A stretch of 64,000 nt of DNA from NCBI GenBank assembly GCA_022578965.1, contig MU400657.1:38294-102293 (forward strand), written 5' to 3'. The DNA is from Xylaria sp. FL1777. Lineage: Eukaryota; Ascomycota; Sordariomycetes; Xylariales; Xylariaceae. Shown one piece after another: positions 1 through 12,573 of the stretch (positions are counted from its first letter, which is position 1; the number at the start of each line of letters is the position of its first letter). The notes beneath the pieces were generated by a model that saw only the letters and a list, made by a program, of their open reading frames with translations, was not told the origin of the DNA and searched no databases. The position numbers and the translations under genes were made by a program.

Positions 1-3000
1 TTTCTTTTTTTGCTATAAAAGCTATTTACGATTATTTATTTTTTTTATAGTTGTTTACTTTACTAAAGTTTTGCTTAATAAAGCTTATTTAAAATATTAA
101 AACTTTGTTTTTAAAAAAACAGAAAAAAGTTATTATTTTAACTGCAGTATTATAAGTTTTATTTTAAGCTCCTTTTTTAACTTTAACGCTGTAGCGATTA
201 AAACTTTATAGCTGTAAGGTTAATGGCTAACGGTTAACTTTAAACTAGCTTTGTTAAGCAAAAAAGTTTAAATGTTACCAAGCTTTAATAAAACAATAAG
301 TAAAGCAATAAACTATATAATGCAATGTATTATTAGGTTGCTATACTAAATTTCTACTGTTTATTTACTTATTATTCGTAAAAAAATTCTATTTTTGATT
401 TTGCTTTAGTGCTTTATCCCTTTAATAGTTATCACTGTTTAGATCAAGTTTTTAGTAAAAAAGCTATTTGCGTCAAGTTATACCTCCTTTTTAGCACTAG
501 TATATATTAATCTAAAAGCACTAAAAGTGTGCTGCTTTGCACGCTTAAGCTATATTTTCTTTCCTTAGTTATTGCTTTAGCTACGCTTGCTTTGCTTTAA
601 AAAATATATTGTAAAAAAAAAGTCCTTAATACTTATTTATGCTAAGCTTTTTTTATTTTAAATAAACTTATGTGATATTACGCTAGCTAAAGATACTTAG
701 CAGTTGTGTTTGTTTTAAATAAAAGCGCTATCCCTTAAGCTAAAGCTAGACCTTTAGAGTACATTTAATAGTTACAATCTATTATGCTTACAGCTTTGTT
801 TTCAAAGTGCAATATTAGGTTTATTTTACAAATTTATAGCTATTAATATATTATAGCTATTTTAATAATATAATTTAAATTGTTTATTCCTTATAATATA
901 GTTATAATAATAAAAAAAAGCTTTTAAAAATATACTTTATTGCTTTTTTATATTTATTTGCTGCAATATTCCGGAAAGCATTTTAAGCGCAAATTATATA
1001 GTATAGTATGCCTTGTAAAATAAAAAGCTAGTATACTATTAAACATTATGCAGCAAGTGTTGCTTATTTTAATAACGCTTAGCATAACTAAAGAAAAAAA
1101 TAATAAATATATTTTAAGTCCAAGTAATAGTTTTAAAAACGTAATTAAATAGCAAAAAGCAAAATAATATACTTATTTTTCTTTAAATCGATGTTTTTTT
1201 AGTTGCTTTTTAGCATTTTTGATTTTCTTTTTAAAGCTTATATTTAGTCGCTAATTTTTTGTAAAGCCTTTTTAATTGTTTTTTTAGGCTTACTAAGTAA
1301 TTAAAGCGGTTAATTATAAGCATACTATAGTAAGCAATGCTTACTATAGCGTTTTAAAGTAGAACATATATTATTATTTAGATTTTAATCATATTAAACC
1401 TTAGTTACTTTAATATAATTTTTAATCTTTTTAATTTTTAAGTTTTTAGGCGTTTTAATTTTTATTTTAATATTAATTTCTATGTTTGTATTTTTTGCTT
1501 TTTTGATTTTTTTTTTTATATTGCTTACTATAATTAGGTTTATAGCAAAAAAATCACTAAGAATAAGCGCTAATACATAAATAATATAAAGTATTTTTGC
1601 TAAATAAATTAATATAATATAAACGTAGCTTTTACTTATAAATAAAAGCTAGTTTTATTTGCAGAAATAAAAGTAAGCTATTATAATATAATTATTAATA
1701 AAAAATCAAGTATGCTTGCAAAAAGGGCATATTTTTATATTATTTTCTTTAATAACCCTTAAGTATAAAAGTAAGCTTTATTAACTGCTATAAACAGTCT
1801 ATAGTTTGTTGCTAAAGCCAGAGTTTTGCTAAGACTAGCATATTTTTTAGCTATAGTACAAAGTATATTAATAACTTAAAAGCTTAATAAAAGTCATTTG
1901 TTATAAATTTTTAAAAACAAATTACAAATTATAGTAAATTTCTTAAGAAAAAAAAGCAATAAGTATTTCTTTATACAAATATTGCATTTACGCTTTTTAA
2001 TACTATTTTATTTTACTTTGTACTTTAGTTCTAGACTTTTTAGCAATATAAAAAAAACGTATGTGTTAGCAAATATATAGTACTATTATGTACTACTTAT
2101 ATATTTACTAAAAAAGATAATCTTTGAATTTTTGCTAGGCTTAAACTTTTATTGCTTAATACTTATGTAAGCTATATTAGCAAGAAAATAAGAATTTAAC
2201 GTTAAAATTTATATTTGCTCATAAATCTGCTACCTTAACTAGACTTAAATCATAGCATTTAATTAAGTACACATAATAATATTTTTTCTTACTATGTTAC
2301 CTTTTCGCACTTTTTTTATATTGCATACTTTTATTGTTATTACTTATTAAAATAGTTATTGCTTAAAGTATATATATTTTAGCTTTAAAATTAAATTAGC
2401 TATGTTTTGTTTAAATTTAATAGCATATTTATATTACTTACTACTTATTAACTATAAAACTAATAATAGCTAAAAATCTTATCTTGAAATATTCTTTTAA
2501 TTTATTAACTTTTTAAAAAATATAAAGCTTACTTTTTTTTTGTAATAGCATACTTTATACATTTTAGACTTTTATTAATTGGATTATAATTTTAGGCATT
2601 TATTGTTTTTAGGCTAGCTAAACAATTAAAGCATAAATAGCTACAAAGCAAAAGTACTAAAAAATATAATAAATATGCTATAATATAGTTATACTACTAA
2701 AGCAGCTTAATATAAGTTACTTATTACTTAGTAAAACTAATGCAGTAATAATAAAAAGCAACATTTTTATAATATAACATAATAAAACATTAGAAAAAAA
2801 AAGAAACATTATTACTACTTATAGCAACTTTAATACTAATACATGCATAAAAGATATATTTTACCGGTTTAATAAATACTATAGTAAGTAAGCAAATAGC
2901 CTACAGTTTATAACATGCTTTTAATTTTTTTTAATAGCAAAAATACATTAGTAGCCCGTATGCACAAAAGTTTTTAACGTAGCCCGCTTTTTATATTTAA

Positions 3001-5440
3001 TTCTTTTTGTTAAGCATACCTGCTTGCAGAAGTTTTCCTTTCTAAATGCTTTTTCTATTTTTATACTTTCTGGTTTTTTTTCTGTATTACATAGCTATAC
3101 TTAACTAAAATGCTTTCCTTTTTTATAAATACTAACAAATTAAGCTAAACAATAAGTATGTATTATTTATTCTAAACTAATAATTAATAACATATTAACA
3201 TTTATATAAACATATATAAACTGTAGGTAACTTTTAAAGAATTAAAGTTGTATTTAGTTAAAAGTTCATATTGTTTGTTTTAAACTAGTAATAATAATTT
3301 GCTAATATCTATAGTTTTTTCTGAACTTGTTAAGCGTTAAAAGTTTTTTAATAAAATTAAGCTTTTGCACTTTTAGTTTATAATATAAGCTATTAGCATT
3401 TTTTAAGCTATTAGAAAATTAAACAAGGTAAATAAAAGAAATCTAATAATATTTTAGTTTGTAATTTACTAAGCGATAGTTTTCTTTTGCTTAGCGTTTT
3501 TTTTATAGCATAAATTCATATAAAAAAGTCTGACTTATACTTTAGTAAAGCCTATTGTTTTAGCTTTTAGATATATATTTTATAATTTGCTCCTTTTTTT
3601 AACTGCTATTTGTTAATTATAGAACACATATTAAATAAAAAGTTTAGCTGGATATTTATAAAGTACTGTTTTTTTAAATTTAGTTTTTAGCTCGTAAATT
3701 ACCTGTTTTAACGCTTAATTTGCTTAAATAACTTTTATAAATAATTAATCCCATAGAAAACATAAAAATAACTACTTTTATGTTAAAATTTATAAAGTTT
3801 ATTTTTATTAGTTTTATCTTTATTGTTCCTGTTAAACTTTGCTACGTTATAATAAATCACTTTTATTGCTTTATATAGTCTTTTATAGAAAACTTCTGGA
3901 ATAATTTCCTTAAATAAAATTGTGTTAATATTACTATTTTTTGGAGTAATTTTATTTAAGCAACAGAAAATAAAATAACTATAATTGTTATTATTTATTA
4001 TAACTGCTATAGCTTTAGTTGTGCAAAAAGAGTTTGAAATAAGTTTTTAAGCTTTAAACTAAGTTAGGCTATTAATATGAACGTATATTTTAAACTTTAA
4101 AGTGCTTATTTTACTAAGCAATCGTAAAAACGATTAGCTAGCCTTACAAGCATTTTAGTTAGCATTGAAACATAATAGTATACTATTAGAATAAGCGCTG
4201 TTAACTTAATAATATATGCGAAGTCTAAAATTGTTTAGCTTATTTAATATAGCCATCAAGTAAAAACCAGGCTTAAAACAACATAAAATAACAAGTTCAT
4301 AGCTAGTCCTGTTATAAATAGTTCTAAAACATACTTAGGCATAAAATAAAAATGCTATAAGTGCAGCAATAATTAGCGCGGCGCTATTGCGTAGCCTTAT
4401 GCTTATAATATTAGAAAATACCTAAAAGTTCGCTATTATTGCAGTTAGTAAATTAGCTAAAAATGCTTGGCTTTAGTAAAATAAGCAATAAGTTTTTTAG
4501 AAACTATAAAAGCTAAAGTAATATATATTTAAAGCATTTAATAGTTTTCTTTTAGCTTGTAAAAATTATGGATTTTTTTTAAAAAGTAATTTAAAAACTG
4601 CCGAAAAGCTTTTTGTGCGCTTGTAAAATATAAAATCGCGCAAAAGCCGGCTTAAGCTGGCTTAATAGTTTTATAAAAGTATGCTTTTTAAAGCTTTTTT
4701 TTGTAAAAAGCCTACTAACAAATATATTGTAAGCTATTAGCTAACTTATATGTTATGTTAGCTATTTTGTTTTAAAAGCTTAGCTATAAGCTAGCTTACT
4801 TTTATTAACTTTTATAACAAAATTGATGTACTTTTAAATAGGCCTAAAAAGTCAAACTTAAATATTATAAACAAAACAAACAGCAAAAAAAACAAATAAG
4901 TTTTTAAGCATAAGCATTTTAGCTTGTATTATTGCTAGCTAAACGTAAAGCTAACAACTATTTAATGCTTTGCAAAATAAACAGTAGCAAACTGCATAAT
5001 TATAGCTAGCTTGCATTAAATCTTTGCTAAAGTATGTAGTAAAGCAATAGTTATAAATTTTGTAAAAACAAAAAAAAATATAAATTAGCAAACAAGTTAA
5101 GCAAAAAAAGCAAAAAAAAACACTAACCTAAGCTTGCATAGCGCTAAGCGATATATAGTAAGCAGCAGCAATTAAGTTACTAAAAATCTAGCTTTTTTAA
5201 GTAAAGCGTTAAAGCTTTTTTATGAAGCAAGCTACTAAAAAGAAGTTATAAAAGCAAACTTAAAGCTTTATTACTAGAAGTAAATATTGCTTTTTTTAGG
5301 CTTTTTTAAGAAAAAAGTCTTAAATAAGAAATTAATAATTTAGTATACGCTTATACTTTTTTAAACTTATAACAGAACGAAGCATTTATGCTTTTTTTAA
5401 CAAAACTTATAGCTAATTAAGGCGCTAAATTAATTTTTAA
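1..5440. other. Gene-free AT-rich DNA
   Basis: No ORF of 60 codons or more and no tandem array recognised. TpA is very frequent. In the first 540 bases I counted about 14 CpA against roughly 70 TpA, which fits heavy CpA-to-TpA mutation. The part from about 4600 is A-rich on this strand and may belong to the ghost that follows, because a second frame (codons starting at 5161) is partly open over 5160-5430. Confidence 0.7.
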
Positions 5441-6011
5441 CTTATAGTAATAAGTAATATAGCGTGCAACATAACGTATGCTGCAAGCAGCCAAAAAAAA
5501 CTAGGCGTTTATTACGCTAAACAAGTCAAAAGGCATAAAAAAGTATTCGTACAAGTAGTAAAACATAAGCTTAAAATTAGTTGCGAAGCCTTAGCACAAA
5601 TTGCAAAAAAGGTTTTTTTTTCTGTTTTGTATTTTTGCTAATAATCCGTTAAATATAGTAATAAAGACGCTTTTAAAGCATGTTTTATATAAAACGATAA
5701 TTTTGTGCATAAAGTAAAAGCGCTTTAGCAAAATTTTCTAAAGCAAAACAAAAAGTTCTGTGTTGATCTAGCAGCAAAAAGTACGTATATTTGCTTTTTG
5801 CGCATAAACGATTAGCAAGCATAAACTTATCGAAATAGTATTTTTTATTAAGGCTTAAACTTATTAAGCTAAAGTAATAGCAAACTACGTAAAGCTAAAA
5901 AAGTCTTTAATAAAAAAAACAACCGTATGCATAAAAAACTGCATTAGCTGGCTATATACTAAGTCTATAAAAAATATTTATAAATAGTACGTTTTAATTT
6001 CGCGCGAAATT
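5441..6011 (+). pseudogene. Decayed coding frame, unidentified
   Basis: One frame (codons starting at 5441) runs about 190 codons with no frameshift needed. Its first 65 codons (5441-5638) have no stop. Over 5461-5640 this frame has 1 stop in 60 codons against 5 and 5 in the other two forward frames. The conceptual peptide has a protein-like mix, for example KKLGVYYAKQVKRHKK and CEALAQIAKKV, rather than the K/N/I/Y monotony of random AT-rich DNA. Later stops are TAA or TAG, which CAA, CAG, CGA or TGG would give under RIP. I do not recognise the family; a transposase is possible but no catalytic motif is visible. It is not translatable as it stands. Confidence 0.4.
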
Positions 6012-8460
6012 AAACCATTAAAAATTTTCTTAACTTTATTAACAAAAAAGAACGTATAATAGTTAATAAGAATAAACTGCTTTTAAGAAAACAAAAATAC
6101 TGTGCTAAGTGCATTATAGCTTTGTATTTTAATGGTATATAAAAACCTTGCTTTGGCATTGCTTTTTATGCATAATATAGCTAATGTAGTGCTATTTAAT
6201 ATACTTTAGTATGTTTTTAATATATAGTGCCTTTAAAATCTAAAAAAGGAAACAGAAAATAATAGCTATAGCTTAAACATAATAACAAAAGCATTAGTAT
6301 TTTTGCGCTTATAGTTAAACTCTTGTTATTTTTTACTAACGCTATATAAAGTAAAAAAAAAACATTTTTCTTGTTTGTTAATTTAATATAAAATAAAGCT
6401 AGCTTAAAAAAACTATGTTGCTTTTTTCTAATTTTTTAAACTAAGCATTGCATTATTAAATCTAGTTTTTTAGAAATGTTATATAAAAAGCAAGTTCTAA
6501 TAACGTAAATACGCTAATATAAATATCTACTTTGCTTCCAAAGTTAACATTAAAATACTGCATTGCTTTTTGCTGCACGTTCGCTTTACTTAGTTGCTTT
6601 AGAAAGTAAAAAACTTTTTTGTTTTCTTTTTTTTATTGTATAAAAGTTTTTACCGCTTGTATTATCTGCTAGCAACTACTAAAGTATACTGCTTTTTTAG
6701 TTACAATAGTTTTATTCATTATTTTGAAATAAAGTAGCAAACTAAGTCTTGTTACACGTAAGTAGTTCTATAATAAAACGCTATAAGCTTAGTTTAAAAT
6801 TTACTTGTTTTTAAATCGGTTTTTTTTTGCTGCATTTTATAATCTTGATTTATATATAGTATATATAACTAGCAATATATAGTACTTATAAGTTAGTAAT
6901 GCTAAAGCTATTATATTATTAAAAGCTAAAGATATTATAGCATCACTGTTAATTAATCTTTGTATATGCTTTTTTTGTGCTTTTATAAAAATGCTAGTTA
7001 TACTACTAAACTTTAAGGCTTGCTATAATTACTTTTGAAAAGTAAACAGTTAAATTAAAGCCTGCTTTTTTATTGTTTTTTTATATAGCTTTAAGCCTAG
7101 CAAGCCCAATAACTATATAGCTAGCGTTATAACCGAAATAAAATTTAACTATATTTTTTATAAGCTATAAATAACTAAAAAAAACTTATAACGAACAATT
7201 TATAGCAAAAAATACCTTTAAGTTAAAAGTACTAAAATTTAGTGCTTAGCTAACTAATACTAAGTAAAAGCTATAACTAAACTTTTTAGTTATTATATCA
7301 CTTAAGTTGTTTAGCTTTATTATTTGCTTAAAAATATACTTATTAAACTATATAAAAGATTTATCCGAGCGTTATTTAAGCAGTATTTTTTTTAGTATAG
7401 CTACTTTAATAACAAGATTTTTTATAACGTATACTAATATTAAAGCATATAGCTTAAGCTAGCAAAAAGCTAGCTAGTAAAGCTAAGCGCTAATAAACGG
7501 ATTAATTTTAGCTTACTATTTAATAAAGCAAACGCTAGCAAAAAAGCAAAAAGTAGTAGTATACGCCACCGCAGTATGCTTTAAATTCTTAATAAAATTC
7601 TTGTTTTTTTTAAATTATAAAAAGGCTTAAAGCTTAAAAATCTATATAAGCACTTTGCTTTATAATGTAACAAAAAAGTCGTACAATACTTAAAACGTAT
7701 TTTTGTTACCTAAGATTTAATTACTAGTAAAAACTCCAAAGTACAAAAATGCGTAAACATTAATACCGCGTAGAGTTTTTAGTTTTTTGCGCTAGCTGTT
7801 AGTTCGAAAAATCGCAAAGTTACTAATATGTTTTTGCTTAACAAACAGATTTTCGCTGGCGTTTAAAACTTTAAAAAGCAAAACAAAATTTAAAAACGTT
7901 TTTTATAAATAAATAGATTAGTTTTAATTATTAAATTATTTTACAAAAACATAAAGTTATTTTTAATTACTACTAAAATCTTCTGATTGTATTTTTTTCT
8001 GGAAAAGTTTCGTGCGCTTTTTTTTAAGTACTTTAAGAAAATTTAGCAATTGCTTTAAGTTGCGTTTATTAAATATAAAAAAGGATCCTTTCAAGCAATT
8101 ATTGCTTTTTTTTTTTTTAAGCTAGCATACATTTAATTATTTTGTGCAGTACTACAAAATTTCCTTTAGCTTTTAAACAATGTACTTAAAATAGACTTAA
8201 GAAATAAGATCCGCTTATATATTAACAAGTATGCTATTTTTTAATTCTATTGCAAAGTAGCGCTTTTAAAGTTTTGAAATAACATAATTTAAAAATCTAT
8301 AGATTAAACTAGCTAACGTATAAACAAGCAATAATATATGTTGCTAAAAAGTTAAATAAATATAAAAGTAATAAGCATAAATTGCTAACAAAAAAAGCTT
8401 TATGCAAAGATATATAAGCAAATAAAGCAAGTAGCATTTTTATTGTACCTTTAAAGTTTA
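6012..8460. other. AT-rich DNA, weakly open frames only
   Basis: The forward frame that later carries the 8710 ORF can be read upstream to about 6480 without a frameshift, but it has about 6 percent stops, close to what this composition predicts. Over 7502-8120 another forward frame is about equally open. I therefore do not call a gene here. Decayed coding sequence may be present in either frame. Confidence 0.5.
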
Positions 8461-8937
8461 GCGCAAAAGTTACCGTTCCTAACCGTAAAGCATATTATAA
8501 AAGATTTTCTGTTTTTGTTCTTAAGCATGTTAAGCCCTAAGCTGCAGTTAATTACTAAGCAAATTATTTTAATTATGTTGTAAAGCATTCATAATTGTTT
8601 TTTTTTTTTTATTGCTAAAAAGTATACAAACTAAAAAAGCAGTTTAAATAATAATAATATAAGCAATTAAACAAGCTTTTATAGCGCTTTAGCACTTAAA
8701 ACCGGTTATATGCTTAAGTTAAACTTTTTGCTAACTAATAGTTTGTTAATAATAGCGCTAAAAAACTACTTTGCTAAAGTTGTTATAATAAATAGCTTTT
8801 TCTTAACGCTTTCTGAAACTATTATAAATACTAAAGTTGTAAAGCTATTTTTAGACATTAAAATAAAAAATTTTATAAAGCTAGACTTAGCTGTAGTAAA
8901 TAGCATTTTTGCACTATTAGTTAAAAAATTGCTTTAA
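8461..8937 (+). pseudogene. Decayed coding frame with 75-codon ORF at its end
   Basis: The frame holding the ATG ORF 8710-8937 is also open over 8461-8580 (40 codons) and 8671-8709, with only three stops (8581, 8632, 8668) between. Over 8701-8880 it has 0 stops in 60 codons while the other forward frames have 14 and 8, a strong sign of coding ancestry. The peptide is hydrophobic and probably helical; I do not recognise it. The same frame runs on into the 54-bp tandem array downstream, so the array may once have encoded an 18-residue repeat of the same protein. No Kozak or splice evidence was found. Confidence 0.45.
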
Positions 8938-8977
8938 AGCTAAATATTAGTAATAAATAACGAAATTTTGTTAGTAC

Positions 8978-9700
8978 TTATTATATTAAATAGTATGTCT
9001 TTTTTTTAAATACTTGTAGTATTATTGCTGTTAGTACGTTTAAATAGTATATATGCTTTTTAAACACTTGCAGTATTATTGCTGTTAGTACGTTTAAGTA
9101 GCATATATGCTTTTTAGACACTTGTAGTATTATTACTGTTAGCATATTTAAATAATATATATGTTCTTTAAACATTTATAGCATTATTACTGTTAGTACG
9201 TTTAAGTAGTATATATGCTTTTTAAATACTTATAGCATTATTGCTGTTAGTACGTTTAAGTAGTATATATACTTTTTAAATATTTGCAGCATTATTGCTG
9301 TTAGCACATCTAAATAGCATATATGCTTTTTAAATATTTGCAGTATTATTGCTGTTAGCACGTTTAAGTAATATATACGCTTTTTAAATACTTGCAGCAT
9401 TATTGCTGTTAGTACGTTTAAATAGCATATATGCTTTTTAAATATTTATAGTATTATTGCTGTTAGTACATCTAAGTAGCATATATGCTTTTTAAATATC
9501 TATAGCATTATTACTATTAGCACATTTAAGTAATACTTTAATATATTTAAATAGCATTTTAATACTTTTAAGTAGCATGTTTTTTTTTTAAGTACTTACG
9601 CTTTTATTGTTTATAGCACATCTAAATATCGTATTTTTTCTTTAAATACTTATAGCCTTATTACTATTAGCACGTTTAAGTATTGTATGCTTTCTGCAAA
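8978..9700. repeat. 54-bp tandem array (about 10 units plus degenerate tail)
   Basis: The core TTAG(T/C)AC recurs at 9031, 9085, 9139, 9193, 9247, 9301, 9355, 9409, 9463 and 9517, exactly 54 bp apart. Degenerate units continue to about 9700. Nearly every variable column is a transition (A/G or C/T). The period equals 18 codons, so stop-free stretches arise on both strands. The plus frame reads a hydrophobic unit ending in a stop. In the degenerate last unit the same place reads CTG CAA ACT, so at least there the stop looks like a decayed glutamine. The minus frame also has units where CAA has become TAA. The ancestral coding strand is therefore undecided. Confidence 0.9.
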
Positions 9701-11118
9701 CTTTTGCATTATCTTTAAAGCTAAATAATTTTAGTGTTATAATTTTCCTAAGGTTTTTAGTAAAAAGTCTAGCAAATAGTATAATAAATGTTTAACTTTT
9801 ATTGTTATTTAGCTTTAAAGAAAAATAGTTTTTAATAAACTTAAAGTTAGCACTTCTAAGCTTATAACGTTTAAGCTAGTTAAATTAAATTATAATAAAT
9901 AACTATTAGAACATATGATTTAAAGGAATATATTTAATAGTAGGTATTTATATAGTTTTATGTTTACTAATATAGTTAGTATATATAATTTTTTATAAAT
10001 AGTTAGTAAAATAAGTTATTTTTAAACATTTATAAAGTATATTTATTATATTAGCTTGTTTAGCGTTATAATTTAAGCAAAATAAACATAAGTTTAGCAA
10101 AATGCTTTTAAAAAAGCTAAAACTGCTATTAAAAAACTTTTTGCTTTTAAGCTATAGTTGTTTATCTGTTAGTAAGTTAAGCTATTTTAAATGTTTGTTA
10201 TGACCTATAATAATCCTTAACCTATAAAAATAATAAAAAAAAGCCATAGATTAAGTCCCCTATAAAACTGCAACACATATATAATGCCCTTCTTTTTTTC
10301 TTTTTTTTCTTTTTTTTTTTTTATTTCTTTTTCTTTTACTTATTACTTTTTTTTTTATTTATTTTTTTTCTTTTTACTTATATTTCTTTTTTGCTACTTA
10401 TTTCTTTTTTTTTAACTTATTTTTTTATTTCTATTTATTTATTAAGCTATATATTTTAACTTTACAATATACTATATAGTAGCATAAGCTTAATACAAAA
10501 AGCTATTATAGCGCAGTAAAAAAAATCGTATTTTTTTATAATAGTATTATAACTTTTTGCATTATAAAATGCAAGCTTTTTATAACTACTAAAAAAAACT
10601 TAAACTTGTTTTATTTATAAAGTTATATTATACGAGCTATTTTTTTAGCAACTAATTTTCTAAAAAAATTCTTACTTTTTTTTTTATATATAAGCATAAT
10701 CTTAAGCAATTAAAACAAGTTTTGCAAGTACTAAAAGTTTAACTTTTATAGCTGCTTAACTAAAAATATATAGCTAATATTACGTATTTATACTAGCTTG
10801 TTCGCTATAAGTTAAACTATGTTTTATTTAATTAGCTTAACGCTAAGGAAACTACGCGCAACCTGTATTATAACCGCTAAAAAACCGCATATATTAGAAA
10901 GTATTTTTTTAGCAACTTTCCTAGTTTACCTTTAACCTGCTACTGCTTATAAATGTTTACCGACAAGCAAATAAAGCATATTAATAACGTTTACAAAACA
11001 AAACTTATAATTTAAAGTAAAAGGCCTTATATTTATAATAAGCAGTAGTTACTTTTATGTATCGATTAATTATTATATTACTTCTGTATTAAAAAAAAGC
11101 AAGCGTAGTAAACGTAAC
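9701..11118. other. Gene-free AT-rich DNA with pyrimidine-rich patch
   Basis: No gene seen. Positions 10286-10440 are strongly pyrimidine-rich (T-runs broken by C and a few A), resembling a weaker version of the tract near 59.4 kb. Confidence 0.6.
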
Positions 11119-11199
11119 AAAAAAAGCAAAAGAAGCAAAAGAAGCAAAAAAAGCAAAAAAAGCAAAAGAAGCAAAAAAAGCAAAAAAAGCAAAAAAAGC
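11119..11199. repeat. 9-bp purine-rich microsatellite, 9 units
   Basis: Nine consecutive units of AAAARAAGC with one A/G variable position. The unit is three codons with no stop on the minus strand, which explains the two overlapping leucine/phenylalanine-rich minus ORFs over 11073-11328. I treat those as artefacts of the array. Confidence 0.9.
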
Positions 11200-11940
11200 A
11201 ATATTGTCCGAAAAAAAAACAAAACTATAAACAATATAGCAAACCTGCCCAAAAAAAAAAAAAAGCAAAAAATAGTAAAATAACCATAATAAGATCTTAA
11301 TTTTTGCAAACATATAAAAAAGCAACAAAACAGCAGCCTTAGGTATTATTTCTTTCTTTTTTTTTTTTGAAGTAAAAAAAAAAAAAGGTTATTATTCCTT
11401 AATTTCTTCTTTACCTAAAGGCACTGCAATAAGTCTGTTTTTCAAAATAAAAAAAACTTATTATTTACTTATAAATTGCATATATTTTAAACTATTACTA
11501 CTATATATATAACTTAATAAAAAAATAAAATTAAATAACTATAAACAAAAGTTTTAATATATATAACTAACGTAAAGTTTAATACTATTTTTAATTATAT
11601 TTTTTATAACGCTGTTATTAATTTCTAGCTTTTTATTATTAATGCATTTTTACTTCATAAACATTTTTGCAGCGTAATTATAATATACTTTAACCTTAGG
11701 CTAGTTTTTATTCACCCGAATTATAATAATTAATTTTAAAAAGCTAAAAAGCAAGTTTTTTTCGTTAGCTTTTAATCGATCGTACTTTAAGCTTACAACT
11801 TAATGCTATTTTAACAAACTTTGTTTTTAAATATACTTTACTAGTTCTTTTGTTTCTTACACTTAAATTTGCTTTATTTTAATAGTTACTTTTTAAGCTA
11901 TTTTAGGCCTTTTATTAAATAAAGGTACTTTATTAGCTAG

Positions 11941-12447
11941 TTTTTTTTTTGTTATATTACTGCTTAAAAAAGCTGTTAAAGCAAAGCGTATTAGATTTAT
12001 AAACGTATATAAACAGCAATAATGTTTTAGTATGCTATACGCGAGAAAAAAAGTATAAAAAGCACTAAAAGCTTACGTACTTTAAGAATTAGCACGTTAA
12101 TTATTTACGTAAGAAGTTGTGTGCTTTGGTTTAGAAAAATTATTATTAAAATACTTGCGAGCAGCACGCTTAATTTTAAAGTTCTTTTAATTGCGCATAA
12201 TAGCCTAGTGTGTATAATTAACTTTTAAAAATGAATACTTTTTTCCTAAAAAAGTTTTATGTTTATTGAAGTGTAGCTTTAAGAAAATCTTGCGAAAATT
12301 GCAACTAGTAACGTTTTTAAAGAAAAGGCGTTTTATAAAATTACTAGCAAAAACTTAAAAGGCTTTAAATACGTTAAAAAGCTTTTTATACTAAATGCAA
12401 GCGTTATAATAAGTAAGTATTATAATAAAATCAAAGGTTAAAACTTA
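11941..12447 (+). pseudogene. Decayed coding frame, unidentified
   Basis: In the frame starting at 11941 the stretches 12058-12225 (56 codons) and 12283-12438 (about 52 codons) are stop-free, separated by five stops. Overall stop density over 11821-12447 is about 5 percent, below the 7-8 percent expected. The peptide includes LRTLRISTLIIYVRSC and FKEKAFYKITSKNLKG. There is no recognisable domain. The other frames were not counted here, so support is weaker than for other ghosts. Confidence 0.3.
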
Positions 12448-12550
12448 CTTTAAATTGTTTTGCTAGTTTTTTTTTATTGCGAGTGGTTTACTTGTAGAAT
12501 ATTATTATATGTTAAATTATATAGCTAGCAAACAAAAGGATTCTTTAATT

Positions 12551-12573
12551 AAAAAAAAAAAAAAAAAAAAAAA
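12551..12573. repeat. Poly(A) run of 23
   Basis: An uninterrupted run of 23 A. It could be a retrotransposed 3' end, but no target-site duplication or coding body is visible beside it, so it may be simple slippage. Confidence 0.9.

Noticed and set aside
6481..8940. A single 820-codon ghost gene in the frame of the 8710 ORF
   Set aside because: The frame can be followed, but 51 stops in 820 codons is close to expectation, and another frame is about equally open over 7502-8120. Only 8461-8937 is retained.
8978..9700. CRISPR array
   Set aside because: There are no alternating constant repeats and unique spacers; the whole 54-bp unit is repeated.
11073..11328. Two overlapping minus ORFs of 78 and 79 codons
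   Set aside because: They are produced by the stop-free 9-bp microsatellite and adjacent A-runs.
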